The notes beneath the pieces are model-generated. The model made no database searches and was not told the origin of the DNA. It saw nothing but the letters and a program-made list of their open reading frames with translations. The position numbers were made by a program, and so were the translations under genes. This document shows, piece by piece, positions 1 through 10,230 of a DNA stretch of 64,000 nt; the stretch's first letter is position 1, and every line of letters starts with the position of its first letter. Origin of the DNA: Hortaea werneckii (Eukaryota; Ascomycota; Dothideomycetes; Mycosphaerellales; Teratosphaeriaceae); NCBI GenBank assembly GCA_037044905.1, contig JBAOKB010000158.1:24135-88134 (forward strand). Reading direction: 5' to 3'.

Positions 1-1
1 G

Positions 2-1747
2 ACGAACCTCGAAGACATTCGTCTGATCTCTCTGTCATCGGGCGATGCTTCGACACAGGCCTCATCATATTTTGGAGCAGATGTGGGCTTGCTGAAGGGC
101 CACTCTGACATTATCATCACACTCTCTGTTGATTGGTCGGGTCACTGGTTGGCAACTGGAGCGAAGGACAACACAGCTAAACTTTGGCGTCTGGATCCTG
201 TCAATGGCGACTTCTCATGTTACGCGACTTTTACCGGCCATGCTGAAAGCATAGGGGCGGCGTCATTGCCCACGGCAGCACCCCCTACAGGCTCCAAAGA
301 ATACTCCGACCCGCTCAAGCACCCACCAAAATTCCTCATCACAGGTAGTCAGGATAAGACGGTCAAACGATGGGATATCAGCACGCAGCCCGGCAAGGTG
401 CCAAGAGCTGCCTACACCCGCAAGGCACATGACAAGGACATCAACGCCATTGCGACCTCGCCTTCTTCAACTTCACCCCTGTTTGCATCAGCATCGCAAG
501 ATCGGACTGTAAAGATCTGGGATGTAGAGTCTGGCGAGGCGATCGGAGTGCTCAGAGGCCACAAACGCGGTGTCTGGTCGGTCGCCTTCTCTCCGCCAAG
601 CACACCGGCTCTTACCACTGGAGAAAGTGGTGGTGCTAGCAGCTCCAAGGGGATGGTCGTGACGGGATCTGGAGACAAGACGGTTCGTGTTTGGAGCTTA
701 AGTGATTACAGCTGTCTGCGAACATTTGAAGGGCACGTCAATAGCGTGCTGAAGGTGGTCTGGCTTCCGCCACCAAAAGACAGTCGAAGCAAGTCGAGCA
801 GAGGCGTACAAGTAGCCAGCGCTGCTGGCGATGGACTTGTCAAGGTGTGGGACGCCCAGGAGGGCGAGTGTGCTGCTACTCTAGACAACCACATTGATCG
901 AGTGTGGGCGCTCGCCGTTAAGCCTTCGCCCGTTACAGGTAAAGAGAGTGTCAAAGGGCAATCTTCTGAAGACACAGCAATGGTTGAGGGCGATGAAGAG
1001 CAAGCTGCCTCGGACGAACCAACTCTCGAGCTCGTTTCCGGCTCTGCCGACAGCACATTAACATTCTGGAACGACACGACCGCCACCACCGCCCTAGAAG
1101 CCTCGACACAAGCGACACAGCGAGTAGAGCAGGATCAGGAGCTGCAAAATCACATCCGATCGAGCAACTACAGAGAAGCTATAGTGCTTGCGCTGCAGCT
1201 TAACCACCCCAAACGACTGCTGGACCTCTTCTCTACCGTAGTGAACGGTCCGCACGAAGCTGGCAGTTTTGTCGGCAAAAAGGGTGTCGATGAAGTGATT
1301 TCTTCTTTGAGCGACAGCCAACTCTGGAACCTGCTTCGACGAGTCCGGGACTGGAACGCCAATGCCCGCACCCATAATGTCGCACAGCACGTTCTGTACG
1401 CTATCCTCCGCCTCATTCCCCGTGAGCGGTTGGTCAGCCTGCGTACTCGTCGCCGCAAGGCTTCTGCGGCAGATGAGGAAGTGGAAGCAGGTTTGACCGA
1501 TGCTATGGCTCAGCTTAGTACGAAGGACAAGAACAAGGAGAGCGTCAAAGATGTCGTAGATGGTCTTAAGGCTTACTCCCAGCGGCATTACGACCGTTTG
1601 GATAAGACGGCCGATGAGCGGTTCGTGCTTCTGTGGGCTTTGCAGCAGATGGACAGCGTAGGAGGTGATGCTGTAAGTCGTGGCCTGACGATGAACGGTG
1701 ATGCTGCCGACCAAGGGGACATGGTGATGTTGGATGGCGGTACTTAG
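2..1747 (+). CDS. UTP13: UTP13-like WD40 protein of the small-subunit processome (5' truncated)
   Basis: The reading frame is already open at base 2, so the gene starts left of the window; about 581 C-terminal residues are visible. The sequence shows several WD40 repeats (GH...W/D cores, for example LKGHSDII, LATGAKDNTAKLW, ASASQDRTVKIWD, VTGSGDKTVRVWS) followed by a helical C-terminal domain (from about TQRVEQDQELQNHIRSSNY). This layout matches Utp13/TBL3, a subunit of the UTP-B part of the nucleolar processome that cleaves and folds the 18S pre-rRNA. Serine- and glutamate-rich insertions lie between some blades, common in filamentous fungi. No intron is needed in the visible part. The stop TAG is at 1745-1747. 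Other WD40 families are possible from the propeller alone, but the C-terminal helical region makes UTP13 the best match. Confidence 0.88.
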   Translation, partial: TNLEDIRLISLSSGDASTQASSYFGADVGLLKGHSDIIITLSVDWSGHWLATGAKDNTAKLWRLDPVNGDFSCYATFTGHAESIGAASLPTAAPPTGSKEYSDPLKHPPKFLITGSQDKTVKRWDISTQPGKVPRAAYTRKAHDKDINAIATSPSSTSPLFASASQDRTVKIWDVESGEAIGVLRGHKRGVWSVAFSPPSTPALTTGESGGASSSKGMVVTGSGDKTVRVWSLSDYSCLRTFEGHVNSVLKVVWLPPPKDSRSKSSRGVQVASAAGDGLVKVWDAQEGECAATLDNHIDRVWALAVKPSPVTGKESVKGQSSEDTAMVEGDEEQAASDEPTLELVSGSADSTLTFWNDTTATTALEASTQATQRVEQDQELQNHIRSSNYREAIVLALQLNHPKRLLDLFSTVVNGPHEAGSFVGKKGVDEVISSLSDSQLWNLLRRVRDWNANARTHNVAQHVLYAILRLIPRERLVSLRTRRRKASAADEEVEAGLTDAMAQLSTKDKNKESVKDVVDGLKAYSQRHYDRLDKTADERFVLLWALQQMDSVGGDAVSRGLTMNGDAADQGDMVMLDGGT

Positions 1748-2191
1748 GATTAGATTGTACGATATTCGTTCTCCCACACTTTGACGCACGCCACGTAATC
1801 ACACGTCTCCCAGTTATTCACTCCTGTTGCATTTCCCGCGGTAGCACCAAAGTCACTACTGCTGCAGCTGCGCGAGACGGATGCATGTTGCATGGTTGAT
1901 GGGAAATGTGATAGATCGTTCCTGCGGGCCGCTTGGTCTGAGCGCATCAAGCTGCTGCGCTGCACCTCTTTGAACGTTACTTCACGTCCTCGAGACCTTT
2001 TTCTTTGGGGTCGCTATTTTGCACATGCGTCTTTTCGTACTGTATTTCCTGGGATCATGTTAAATATGTACTGCTGCCTAAATTCATGGAGTTAGGATGT
2101 TTTGACGGCCTCGATGCCTTCTTGAAAATACTTTGATTTTTGCGGCAAGGATCCCAGACCACTGCAGTCTTTGAACGCTTAACGACAGAAC
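1748..2191. other. Intergenic region, UTP13 3' end to glycosylase promoter
   Basis: About 440 bases between two tandem plus-strand genes. It must hold the UTP13 terminator and the promoter of the next gene. I see no conserved element, RNA gene or coding signal. Confidence 0.6.
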
Positions 2192-5100
2192 ATGGCGAAG
2201 AAGCGGCAACGTCACTCGCAAAGCAATCCTGCCAATGAAGCGTCCGCTCAGTCTTCACCTAAGAAGCAGAAGCTGGGCGACGGCCATGCGCACCAGCCGG
2301 GACCTAGCACACCGTCTGCGAATACTAATGTCAAGGGACACAATCGGACAGGACCAAGTGATGACCGAGAAGACCAAGTACAGATCTCTGTCGCCAAACC
2401 TCCTTCTGCGGAAGCTCCGAGCCATCTCAGTAGAAAGCAGCGGAAAAGATGGCGCAAACGGCTCGAAGAAGCCGGCGAAGCAGCCGCAGCCCAATACGCC
2501 GCTCAGGCTTTTGCGGAAGGGAATTCCCAGCAGGCCTTGTCTCCTTCTATTCAGCCTTCAGTACCTAAGCCGGTCGCGGATGATAGTGTCAGGCAGCCTG
2601 TCAGCAAGGATTTGATGCGCAAAGTTACGGCTACTACTCTTGCCACTCCGCCGAGGAAACGGTGGGTTGAGAGGGATGCTCCGCCATTGAGGAAATCGAA
2701 GCTTGAGGATCTGAAGGGAACTGGAGGGACTGGGGATTTAGCAGGTGCGAGGGAAGGGACGTCTTATCAAGTGGGATCGGCTGGCCAAGTTGCGCCGCAG
2801 AAAGGCGTCTCTAAGGCTTCCGAGGGTGCATCTACGCCCAAACCATTAGTGAAGTCTGTACCAAATAGCCAGGCTCGGCAAAATGCCTCGACAGTTGGAA
2901 AGCTGTCCGAGTCAGTTGCCGGTTCTCACGATCGGCCATCTGCCTCTGGGAATACGGCAAAAGAAGATGCAAGTGGTCATTCAGATATTGAGACGGACGA
3001 TGCATCTGAAGACTCGTCTAACAACGAGGGTAAAGGAGCCTTTCCCGGACTAGCAAGCTTCAGTACAGCGCCTCCGCACGACGATGATGAATCGACAAAC
3101 TCCGACCCCGCCACTTCATCAGAAGTCAAAGCCAACGCTCCAGCTACCCCCGCTCCCGAAAAGAGTACTCTGGAAATCTTGCGGACTGCCTCTGAAAACC
3201 CCTATTCTAACTCGGTGCGCACCAGTCCTGTCGCTCCCTCGCTGTCCTCATTCGGTGCCAGCCTTCGAAATTCCTACGGAGGACCTGGCGGCAGTCTAGC
3301 TTTCACGGCCCCTGTGGGAACCAAACCGACGAGTGTCCCGACTACAAATGTACGCGAGGATGTGCGGACTGTCTTCGATCGCTTCAGTGCGTTCGTCAGT
3401 GGTCATGATGGGGATGACAGCGATGATGCCGACGACGATGATGAATCGAGTAGTGACGAGAGCGGTGTTGTGAAGGTTGCGAGGCCGCTCCGCGGCCAGA
3501 AAGATGCGCTGGTTGCTATAAAGTCTCATACTTCATCTTTGAGTGATGTAAAGTCGTTTCTCCCACCCGGCGATCCACAGGAAACGGGAACCCGTGGAAA
3601 GCATGAAGTGCCAGCTACTGATTCATCGGGAAGTGTTGAGGGGCAGCCAAACCATCACCAAGATGCAGTTGCGAGAGAAAACACTGACGACGAGAGCGAA
3701 GCCGCAAGCGAGTCAGCTGATTCTGACAGCTCAAAATCGACAACGACGGGAACGAAGCCCAATCCTCAGCTTGACGGAGCCGGCTCTGGTGCCTCTGGTA
3801 CTCATCAACACAACGCTGCGAATGATCAGCGCGAGAGCTCAATTGAGACTGAAAGTGATGTTGAAGAGACGAACACTGCACCGTCCGCACCATCCTCATC
3901 GTCTGGGCGGGGGAACCATAACATGCATCACGAAGAAGAGCAAGTACCTGTGCACACAGCCATCGAAGAAGAAGATGGAAGTGTTGAAAGTGCAAGTGAG
4001 GATACTTCAGAAGCGGCTGACGTCCTGGATCAGTCGTCTAAGAGTGCAGCTTCGGCTTCGAAAGCAGGCAAAGACGATGATATTGTGCCCAACGTCACCT
4101 TCGAGAATGGGGAGCAAAGCTTGATTGAAGACGATTCTGCAGGCGAAGCAGAAAGCGAAGCAGAGGAAGGAAAATCATCCTTGGACATGAGGCCTGCTTC
4201 TCCTGTGAGAAGTAGTCTAGATGCCTCTGTCAAGACTAATGGGCGCTCGAAGATTATTACTACATCACAGAGTCTGCAACATCCTGAGGAAGCTCGTACG
4301 TCGCCTCCAGTTCATAAGGCTGAGTCGATGATGCAGACCAACGATGAACCTCTAAATGATCTGTCTCATAATTCTATTGAGGCGCATACTGATGGAACGA
4401 CAAATATGGCCGCACCAAGAGATCAGTCGGCTGAGCACAAGGGAGTCGATGAGGCAGCGACTTCAGAAGACTCATCTGAGTCTGAGGGTGACAATGATGA
4501 GAACTGGCCCTCTTTACTTCTGCATCGCTCTTCCGTGTCACATTCATCTCCGCAGACCACTCGTTCTCGGCATTCCCGGGATCATGAGCCAGACAGTGGA
4601 AAGGATTCAAGCAATGAGGAGGACGATACCCCTGCGAGCCAAATTCAGCGCGAACTCGGCCAGGAACAGACTGATCCCGCTTCGTCTGGGACGGTGCTTG
4701 TTCCAGATAGCGCAAATACAAGTCAGCAGACCAAAGGCGTCAACGGTCATGTTGTCGACCATCAGTCTAATGGAGACGATGATGAGACAGATGATGCTGA
4801 TGCAAGAGTTCAATCCTCCCAGGCAGACGAAGGGCGCACTGTATCCGCACGGACGCCCGCAGCATTCACGCCTATCAACGCAGCAGCTGACGCTCAATCA
4901 CAAGCTAACATCGGTTCACGGTCGACCGGCGCTAAACCAAACAACAAGAAACAGATCTCTTTTTTAGGCCAACGACCTGGCTCAGCGGGCTCCGCACCGG
5001 CTCATCCAGCTCCCTTTCCTGATCGAATGGAAGACGATGATATCAATCAGACCATCGATGAGATCTCAAGGGACGTCTTGAAGAACTCCACTCGCCCCTT

Positions 5101-7138
5101 GCCACCAAGTAAGAATTTAAACCTCTCTGCGCGCACGAATGCCGATGATCCGGACGCCGGTGACCTGACCATTGATCCCAGTCTTCACGAGCTAGAACTT
5201 GCAGCCCATCATCGAGTCGCGAAGGAAGTGTCTATTCCCCTGCCGGATCCGGCTTTGTTTAAGAATGTGATTGTTTATTGCTCGAGAGAAGTGCCTATGT
5301 TTAAGCCCCAGCTGGAAGCTGGTCTTTCTTCATTGAAAAGGGCAGGAATGGATGTAGGGGACGACAGCGATGCACCTGGTACAGAGGTGACGCGGAACAG
5401 TGATTGTAAGACTGATGATCAGCATCAGGATACGAATATGTTAGGAGTCGGATTGCCACTGCTACGGAGACAGAACTCCTCCAGCTCGCTCAGTGAGCTT
5501 GGACCCTCGCCGAGTCCTCCTGGGAGGCAAAACAAGGGATCGTCAGAAATGGACAATCAGTCTGAACGAGTAGCAGACGAGCCAAAGAATCCACAAGAGG
5601 ATCTTCCGCTGGTTGGGACTGGCGGGGACGAATTCGAAGATGTTGTCACTGCGCAAGAAGAAGACACGAAAAGAGACGTCGTCCCGCCTACTGAACTGCG
5701 TAAGAAGCGGAAGATGACCGGAATGACTAGCAAGCATTTCTCTCCACCAAAGCGAACCACCAGAGCAAGAGCGAAGACCGAAACACCGATACAAACCCCA
5801 TCTGAAGAGACCGAACAAGCCATCGTCCCAGACGACGGGAGAGGAACAGCAGCAGAACCCACCTCGGACGCTGCAGAGCCTCCTACTCCATCAGCCAAGA
5901 AGACAAGACCAAAACGAAAAGCCACCGGCAAAAAAAGCAACCACTTCCTCCCCTTCGACCTCCTGGATCGTGTCGACCTCCCCCCTCCACCACCACAATC
6001 TTCCACCTCCAGCCCCGCCCGTCCCCGTCCCACCCCAGGCATCTCCCGCGCCCCCATACCCCCCATCTCCTCCCCCACCTTCGGCATCATCCAAGAAAAA
6101 CTCCACCAGGAACCCTTCTGGCTCCTAATCGCCACGACCTTCCTAAACCAGACTTCCGGCCGCGCAGCCGTCCCCGTCTTCTGGGCCCTGAAAACCCGTT
6201 TCCCCACCCCTGACGCCCTGGCTCAGGCTGAGTATGAGGTCGTGTTGGAGATGATTCGGCATTTGGGACTGCAGAGGCAGAGGGCTAAGAGGGTTATTGC
6301 TATGGCGAAGTGTTGGAGGGATGATCCGCCGAGGGTCGGGAGGAGGTTTCGGACGAAGGATTATCCCGCTAAGGGGGATCATGTGGGGTTTAATGTTAGG
6401 GGGCGTGAGGGGAAGGGGAGGGGGAAGGGGACGAAGGGGAAGCAGAAGAGACAGGAGGATGAGGAAGATGAGAAGGAGAAGCAGGAGGATGGAGAAAGGG
6501 ATCGGGAGCGGGACGGACTGGAGAAGAAGGATCCTGATGTTAGTGGGTCCGCTGTCGCAGGCTTGGAAGGCGATACGCCCGAATGCAAAGGCTCCCTCGA
6601 AATCGGCCATATCCCCGGCTGCGGCCGCTACGCGTACGACAGCTGGCGCATCTTCTGCCGCGATGTCCTGCGCGGCGTGGCTGAGGATTACAATGGGAAG
6701 GGTGCCATCCCTCCTACTCCTTTACCTTCCGCTTCTACTCTCCCTCCCTCAGCTGGCGAAGCTGAGGCTCCCACTCCCACTCCCACCTCGCACCACCCTC
6801 CTCCTCCTATTACACATCCCCATAACGCCCCACCCAACCAACCCACGGAACAACAACCGCCACCTTTCGAACCAGAATGGAAACGCGTCCTCCCCCAAGA
6901 TAAAGAGCTAATCGCCACCCTGCGCTGGATGTGGTTACGGGAAGGTTGGATCTGGGATCCCTCTGATGGGGCTAAGAGGCTTGCGACTCCGGAGGAAATG
7001 GAACGGGCGAGGAAGGGGGAGATGGAGGTTCAGGATTCTAAAGAGAAGAAGTTCGCGGAGAGGGCTGTTGGTCGTGGTGTTGAGGGGGATGGTGGTGGTG
7101 GTGCTGAGGATGGTGGTGGTGGTGGTGTTGGTGGATGA
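2192..7138 (+). CDS. MBD4-like HhH-GPD DNA glycosylase with a giant disordered N-terminus
   Basis: An intronless 1,648-residue protein. Residues 1 to about 1,290 are low-complexity, Ser/Asp/Glu-rich and probably disordered, with basic patches (MAKKRQRHS, RKQRKRWRKR). The fold begins near residue 1,296 (PTFGIIQEKL, then WLLIATTFLNQTSGRAAVPV), the opening helices of the MBD4/MED1-type helix-hairpin-helix glycosylase family. The hairpin and catalytic segment are IPGCGRYAYDSWRIFC, with the expected catalytic Asp at residue 1,483. Known family members remove T or U from G:T/G:U mismatches, the product of 5-methylcytosine deamination. Two inserts split the domain: a Lys/Glu/Arg-rich linker (about 1,398-1,463) and a Pro-rich loop before the last helix (EWKRVLPQDKELIATLRW). 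The C-terminus is a (GGT)n-encoded Gly tract. I infer nuclear base-excision repair. No methyl-CpG-binding domain is visible. The start is the first ATG of the frame. Confidence 0.8.
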   Translation: MAKKRQRHSQSNPANEASAQSSPKKQKLGDGHAHQPGPSTPSANTNVKGHNRTGPSDDREDQVQISVAKPPSAEAPSHLSRKQRKRWRKRLEEAGEAAAAQYAAQAFAEGNSQQALSPSIQPSVPKPVADDSVRQPVSKDLMRKVTATTLATPPRKRWVERDAPPLRKSKLEDLKGTGGTGDLAGAREGTSYQVGSAGQVAPQKGVSKASEGASTPKPLVKSVPNSQARQNASTVGKLSESVAGSHDRPSASGNTAKEDASGHSDIETDDASEDSSNNEGKGAFPGLASFSTAPPHDDDESTNSDPATSSEVKANAPATPAPEKSTLEILRTASENPYSNSVRTSPVAPSLSSFGASLRNSYGGPGGSLAFTAPVGTKPTSVPTTNVREDVRTVFDRFSAFVSGHDGDDSDDADDDDESSSDESGVVKVARPLRGQKDALVAIKSHTSSLSDVKSFLPPGDPQETGTRGKHEVPATDSSGSVEGQPNHHQDAVARENTDDESEAASESADSDSSKSTTTGTKPNPQLDGAGSGASGTHQHNAANDQRESSIETESDVEETNTAPSAPSSSSGRGNHNMHHEEEQVPVHTAIEEEDGSVESASEDTSEAADVLDQSSKSAASASKAGKDDDIVPNVTFENGEQSLIEDDSAGEAESEAEEGKSSLDMRPASPVRSSLDASVKTNGRSKIITTSQSLQHPEEARTSPPVHKAESMMQTNDEPLNDLSHNSIEAHTDGTTNMAAPRDQSAEHKGVDEAATSEDSSESEGDNDENWPSLLLHRSSVSHSSPQTTRSRHSRDHEPDSGKDSSNEEDDTPASQIQRELGQEQTDPASSGTVLVPDSANTSQQTKGVNGHVVDHQSNGDDDETDDADARVQSSQADEGRTVSARTPAAFTPINAAADAQSQANIGSRSTGAKPNNKKQISFLGQRPGSAGSAPAHPAPFPDRMEDDDINQTIDEISRDVLKNSTRPLPPSKNLNLSARTNADDPDAGDLTIDPSLHELELAAHHRVAKEVSIPLPDPALFKNVIVYCSREVPMFKPQLEAGLSSLKRAGMDVGDDSDAPGTEVTRNSDCKTDDQHQDTNMLGVGLPLLRRQNSSSSLSELGPSPSPPGRQNKGSSEMDNQSERVADEPKNPQEDLPLVGTGGDEFEDVVTAQEEDTKRDVVPPTELRKKRKMTGMTSKHFSPPKRTTRARAKTETPIQTPSEETEQAIVPDDGRGTAAEPTSDAAEPPTPSAKKTRPKRKATGKKSNHFLPFDLLDRVDLPPPPPQSSTSSPARPRPTPGISRAPIPPISSPTFGIIQEKLHQEPFWLLIATTFLNQTSGRAAVPVFWALKTRFPTPDALAQAEYEVVLEMIRHLGLQRQRAKRVIAMAKCWRDDPPRVGRRFRTKDYPAKGDHVGFNVRGREGKGRGKGTKGKQKRQEDEEDEKEKQEDGERDRERDGLEKKDPDVSGSAVAGLEGDTPECKGSLEIGHIPGCGRYAYDSWRIFCRDVLRGVAEDYNGKGAIPPTPLPSASTLPPSAGEAEAPTPTPTSHHPPPPITHPHNAPPNQPTEQQPPPFEPEWKRVLPQDKELIATLRWMWLREGWIWDPSDGAKRLATPEEMERARKGEMEVQDSKEKKFAERAVGRGVEGDGGGGAEDGGGGGVGG

Positions 7139-7896
7139 GTTGGGGTAGGCGTGGGAAATGTCTGACTTGTTTTGGGTGGATTCTTCGGGTAGTGTGGCAT
7201 CGAGGTCACCTTTTCGGTTTTGTGTCCCTGCTTTTCTCTCGTAAGTAGAACTTGAAATAAGGCCTGCTTTGTGGTTTGGGTGAAACCAGAGTACACTGTT
7301 GTCATCAATTGTATCTGATATCACCGGTCCCTGGGACTTAATCCAAGGGGGGGCGAACGGAGAGAGCCCCGACCGAACGTTTACGGAATTAATGAGACAA
7401 GTTTGGTTTTTGTGACTTTTCTTCTTCTTTTGTCTGGATCTTATCGTAAGCTTTCTGTGTGCCCGCAAGCACCGATTCTCAATATGATCGAATGGAACTT
7501 TTCCCATTACCCATCTTCCGGGGTCGTGTGGTCTTTTCTTTGGGTTTTTGGACGGCTCTACACTTTCTTTTTTTTTTTAAAAAAAAAAAAAAAGAGAAAA
7601 ACTAAAAAACTTCTAGACGTGAGGAATAAGATCGTTGATCAAATGCATCCGGGATTTGTTTTTTTCTCATGCAGCTATAGTATACATATCGTGGTCCGGT
7701 CTGTCTAACTCTCTTCTCTCACTCCCTTGAACAGAGCCGCCTAGAGAAGTCTTTCCGGTGAGGAAGGCAAGGACATGGTTATACTTCTTCCCGCCTACGG
7801 AGCCATGCTTCCAGCGATGCCCCCGAAACAACTTCTCTATTCCTTCATACCGGACTCTCTTCTCCAAACCCCCAATCTCCTTTGCGGCCAACCCAT
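7139..7896. other. Convergent intergenic region with a T11A15 tract
   Basis: About 760 bases between two genes that converge (glycosylase on plus, PRE4 on minus), so it holds both 3' UTRs. The one clear feature is an uninterrupted T11 run at 7568-7578 followed at once by A15 at 7579-7593. It is self-complementary and could serve polyadenylation on both strands. No gene is supported. Confidence 0.6.
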
Positions 7897-8795
7897 CTAC
7901 ACCGTCTGCGTGCCATACCCCCGAATCGTCTCGGCAAACGCCCAGCTCTGCCCCTCGAGCTTCTCGTCCGTGCTGAGCTCCACACCCTTCCCATCAATCA
8001 CCGCCAGGCTGTAGGCGGGCATACTCCGCGCGTCGCGGTAGAAGAGCACCTTCATGCATTCCCGCACCGCCTCGACCGCCTTCTCCCGTGTCAGTTCCTT
8101 CACGTGGCTTTCGTCCGGCACGACGGTGCGCAGGATCGGTTGGGCCAGGTGCGCGCCGAACCCCGTCGCCAGCGTCGGTGCGCTGTACGTCGTCCCCAGT
8201 AAGTCGGCCGAGGCGAGGAAAGGGTTGTTCTTGTCGTCGAGCCCGGCAACGAGAAGTGCGTTCCACAGCGGGTTGAAGTCGGATCGTCGCTTGTACATGA
8301 CCTTGCTGAGGTAGGTGTGTAGGTTGTTGGCGCCCATCAGGCTCTTGTCGTCTTTCTCATCATCGGCGGAGCTCGAGCCACCCCCGTAGTTCTCTTCCAC
8401 GTCCAGGCTCAGCAGTAGGCGGTCAATGTATTGCATATCGCTGACGTCGCCGCCGAAGCCGACGACGGCTTTCCGGTTGAAGCGCTTCAGGCGCTTGACG
8501 TCGGTGAAGCGGGCCAGGGAGCCGTAAGAGGCAAGGTTGTCGGCGGCGATGACGACGCCGTCGCGGAACTTGACGGCGACGACGGATGTACCGGTGACGA
8601 TGGGGGATTGGGTGTGGGTGGTGGGGAGGGCAGAGGGGTTTTGGGTGCCGCCGTGGGAGGAGGGGAGGTAGGCGGGGTTGTAGTGGCCGTAGATGTCGTC
8701 GCGGGGCTGGGAGAATTAGCATCAGCACGAGGGTAGCGGGTATATGGGTGTGTATCTCGACATACCCGGCCCCAGGCCTGTGGGAGGTGGTTCAT
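7897..8795 (-). CDS. PRE4: 20S proteasome subunit beta type-7 (PRE4 / PSMB4 orthologue)
   Basis: Two exons on the minus strand: 8795-8766 (ten codons, MNHLPQAWGR) and 8706-7897. The 59-nt intron has a GTATGT donor and a CTCCCAG acceptor. The product is 279 residues. The N-terminus matches the yeast Pre4 start (MNH...WGRP, then a Y-G-x-Y-N motif), and the body has the family signature: IVTGTSVVAVKF, VVIAADNLASYGSLARF, SDMQYIDRLL, MYKRRSDFNPLWNALLVAG, GTTYSAPTLATGFGAHLA and the C-terminal GYGTQ. This is a structural, catalytically inactive beta subunit of the 20S core with a propeptide before GTSV. A Ser/Asp/Glu-rich loop (GGGSSSADDEKDDKS) is a modest insertion. It is transcribed divergently from the HCNGP-like gene across a promoter of about 370 bases. 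Confidence 0.95.
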
Positions 8796-9162
8796 GGTGC
8801 CGTTCGGCTGATAGGCTGGGAAGCGGTCAATCAAAGATTTGAAGGAGATTTGATGAGTCGGCCGATCGATGAGGAGTTTGACAGGAGATGAGTTAGAAGA
8901 GGAAGTGGCGAAGAAGCGGTGTTGGTGGTGGTGGTTGCTGCGATGGAAGCTCAGTAGCTCGTAGTTGCACTTGCCTTACCTTCGGAAGTAGGATGTACCA
9001 GCGGGCGCAGGCGACAACGACGCGGATCCCGAAGCTCGGGCCACCAATGAGCTCACCTCCACCTCCACCGGGGGAAGCTGCGTCCTCGTAGATACTCTAC
9101 CTTGTTTGGTAAGGTACTATTGACCCGCTCCTTCTTCGCTCAATTCAATACAAGCAAGAACA
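8796..9162. promoter_or_regulatory. Divergent promoter between PRE4 and the HCNGP-like gene
   Basis: A 367-base interval between two start codons facing outward, so both 5' UTRs and promoters lie here. A short inverted repeat, TACCTT-GTTTGGT-AAGGTA, sits at about 9099-9117. I could not assign a known proteasome-control element with confidence. Confidence 0.5.
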
Positions 9163-10123
9163 ATGAGCGGTCTCGTAGGATACGGCAGCAGCGACGAAGA
9201 AGATGAAGATGAGCTGCAGCCGGAGAAGCCAGCCAAGGTAGGCAACTACACCTACTCTACTATCGCATATGTCTTGTAGGAGGAAGGAAAGAGATGAGGA
9301 TGCCTACTCACCAGCACACCCGGCTGCATGACAGATGGCCCGATTAGACGACGATGCGGGACTCCAAGCCACAAACGATGCCATGGGCGGTAAGACATCA
9401 GATCGTCACCGGACAGCTCACCCGTCTGTCCACCTACTAAGACCGCCCCGTCCAGCACAAACGGCAATCGCCCCCGACAACCAAATCCAGGAGCCACCCA
9501 CTGCACCCTACGCGCCTGTCAAAGAAGCACCTTCCCTACCAGACGAACCCCCACTAGGTCCAGCCCCAGGTCCCGCCGCACCTCCCCGACCTGCCACCGC
9601 CGCCGTCGAAGACGACTCCCACCCAACAGCCCCCACCTCCGAACCCGCTCCCGCCTCCCCAGGGGACCCAAACACCTCCCCACCCGCCTCCCCTTACACC
9701 ACCACCCGCCTCCACCTCCGCACCCTAACCATGCCCACCGTCCCCAACTTCACCATCCCGGACTCCCCGCCCCCTCCCCCCCGCAACAGCGAAGAAGCCG
9801 CCACTCTCGCCTCCCGCACCAAGAAATTCGAACGCTTCCTCGCCCTCAAACAGAAGGGGATCCATTTCCACCATCGTCTCCTCCACTCGTCTTCCCTCCG
9901 GAACCCGAGTTTCTTGCCTAATCTGATGGAGTTTGCGGGCTTAGGGACTGAGGATGTGTATGCGAGTGCCTTGAAGGAGGATGTGGGGGGTGTGCCGGTG
10001 AAGTGGCGTAAGGAGTGTTATGTGGAGGATTTGGTGGAGGAGAATCGTCGGTGGGAGAAGAAGGCTATGGCGGGGAATAAGGGTGGTGGGAGGAGGGATT
10101 TTGTTCCGGCGAGGGCTAAGTAA
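9163..10123 (+). CDS. HCNGP-like protein (SAP30-binding protein homologue)
   Basis: Exon 1 is 9163-9237 (25 codons beginning MSGLVGYGSSDEEDEDE). An intron at about 9238-9334 ends in ACAG. A second, in-frame 66-nt interval (9390-9455, GTAAGA...CCAG with CTAAG before the acceptor) is probably also an intron, but its retention would not break the frame. The start MxGLVxYxSSDEE is typical of the family. After a long Pro/Ala/Thr-rich segment comes the HCNGP core: TVPNFTIPDSPP, then KKFERFLALKQKGIHFHHRL, RNPSFLPNLMEFAGL and DVYASAL. Family members are nuclear and linked to splicing and transcriptional control. The product is about 265 residues. I am sure of the family and less sure of the intron count. 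Confidence 0.85.
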
Positions 10124-10230
10124 GGGATCTGTCTTAGGGTCATCTTTCTATACCTGACCACCCTACTAAGGACCAGCATGTCAAAGAGTGAGTAGAAGTT
10201 TCCTGCTTATACTCTAATAATGTATTCTAC

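Noticed and set aside
8796..9162. Yeast-type proteasome control element (GGTGGCAAA) in the PRE4 promoter
   Set aside because: Only a partial match (AGTGGCGAA) was found, and this control system is not established for filamentous fungi.
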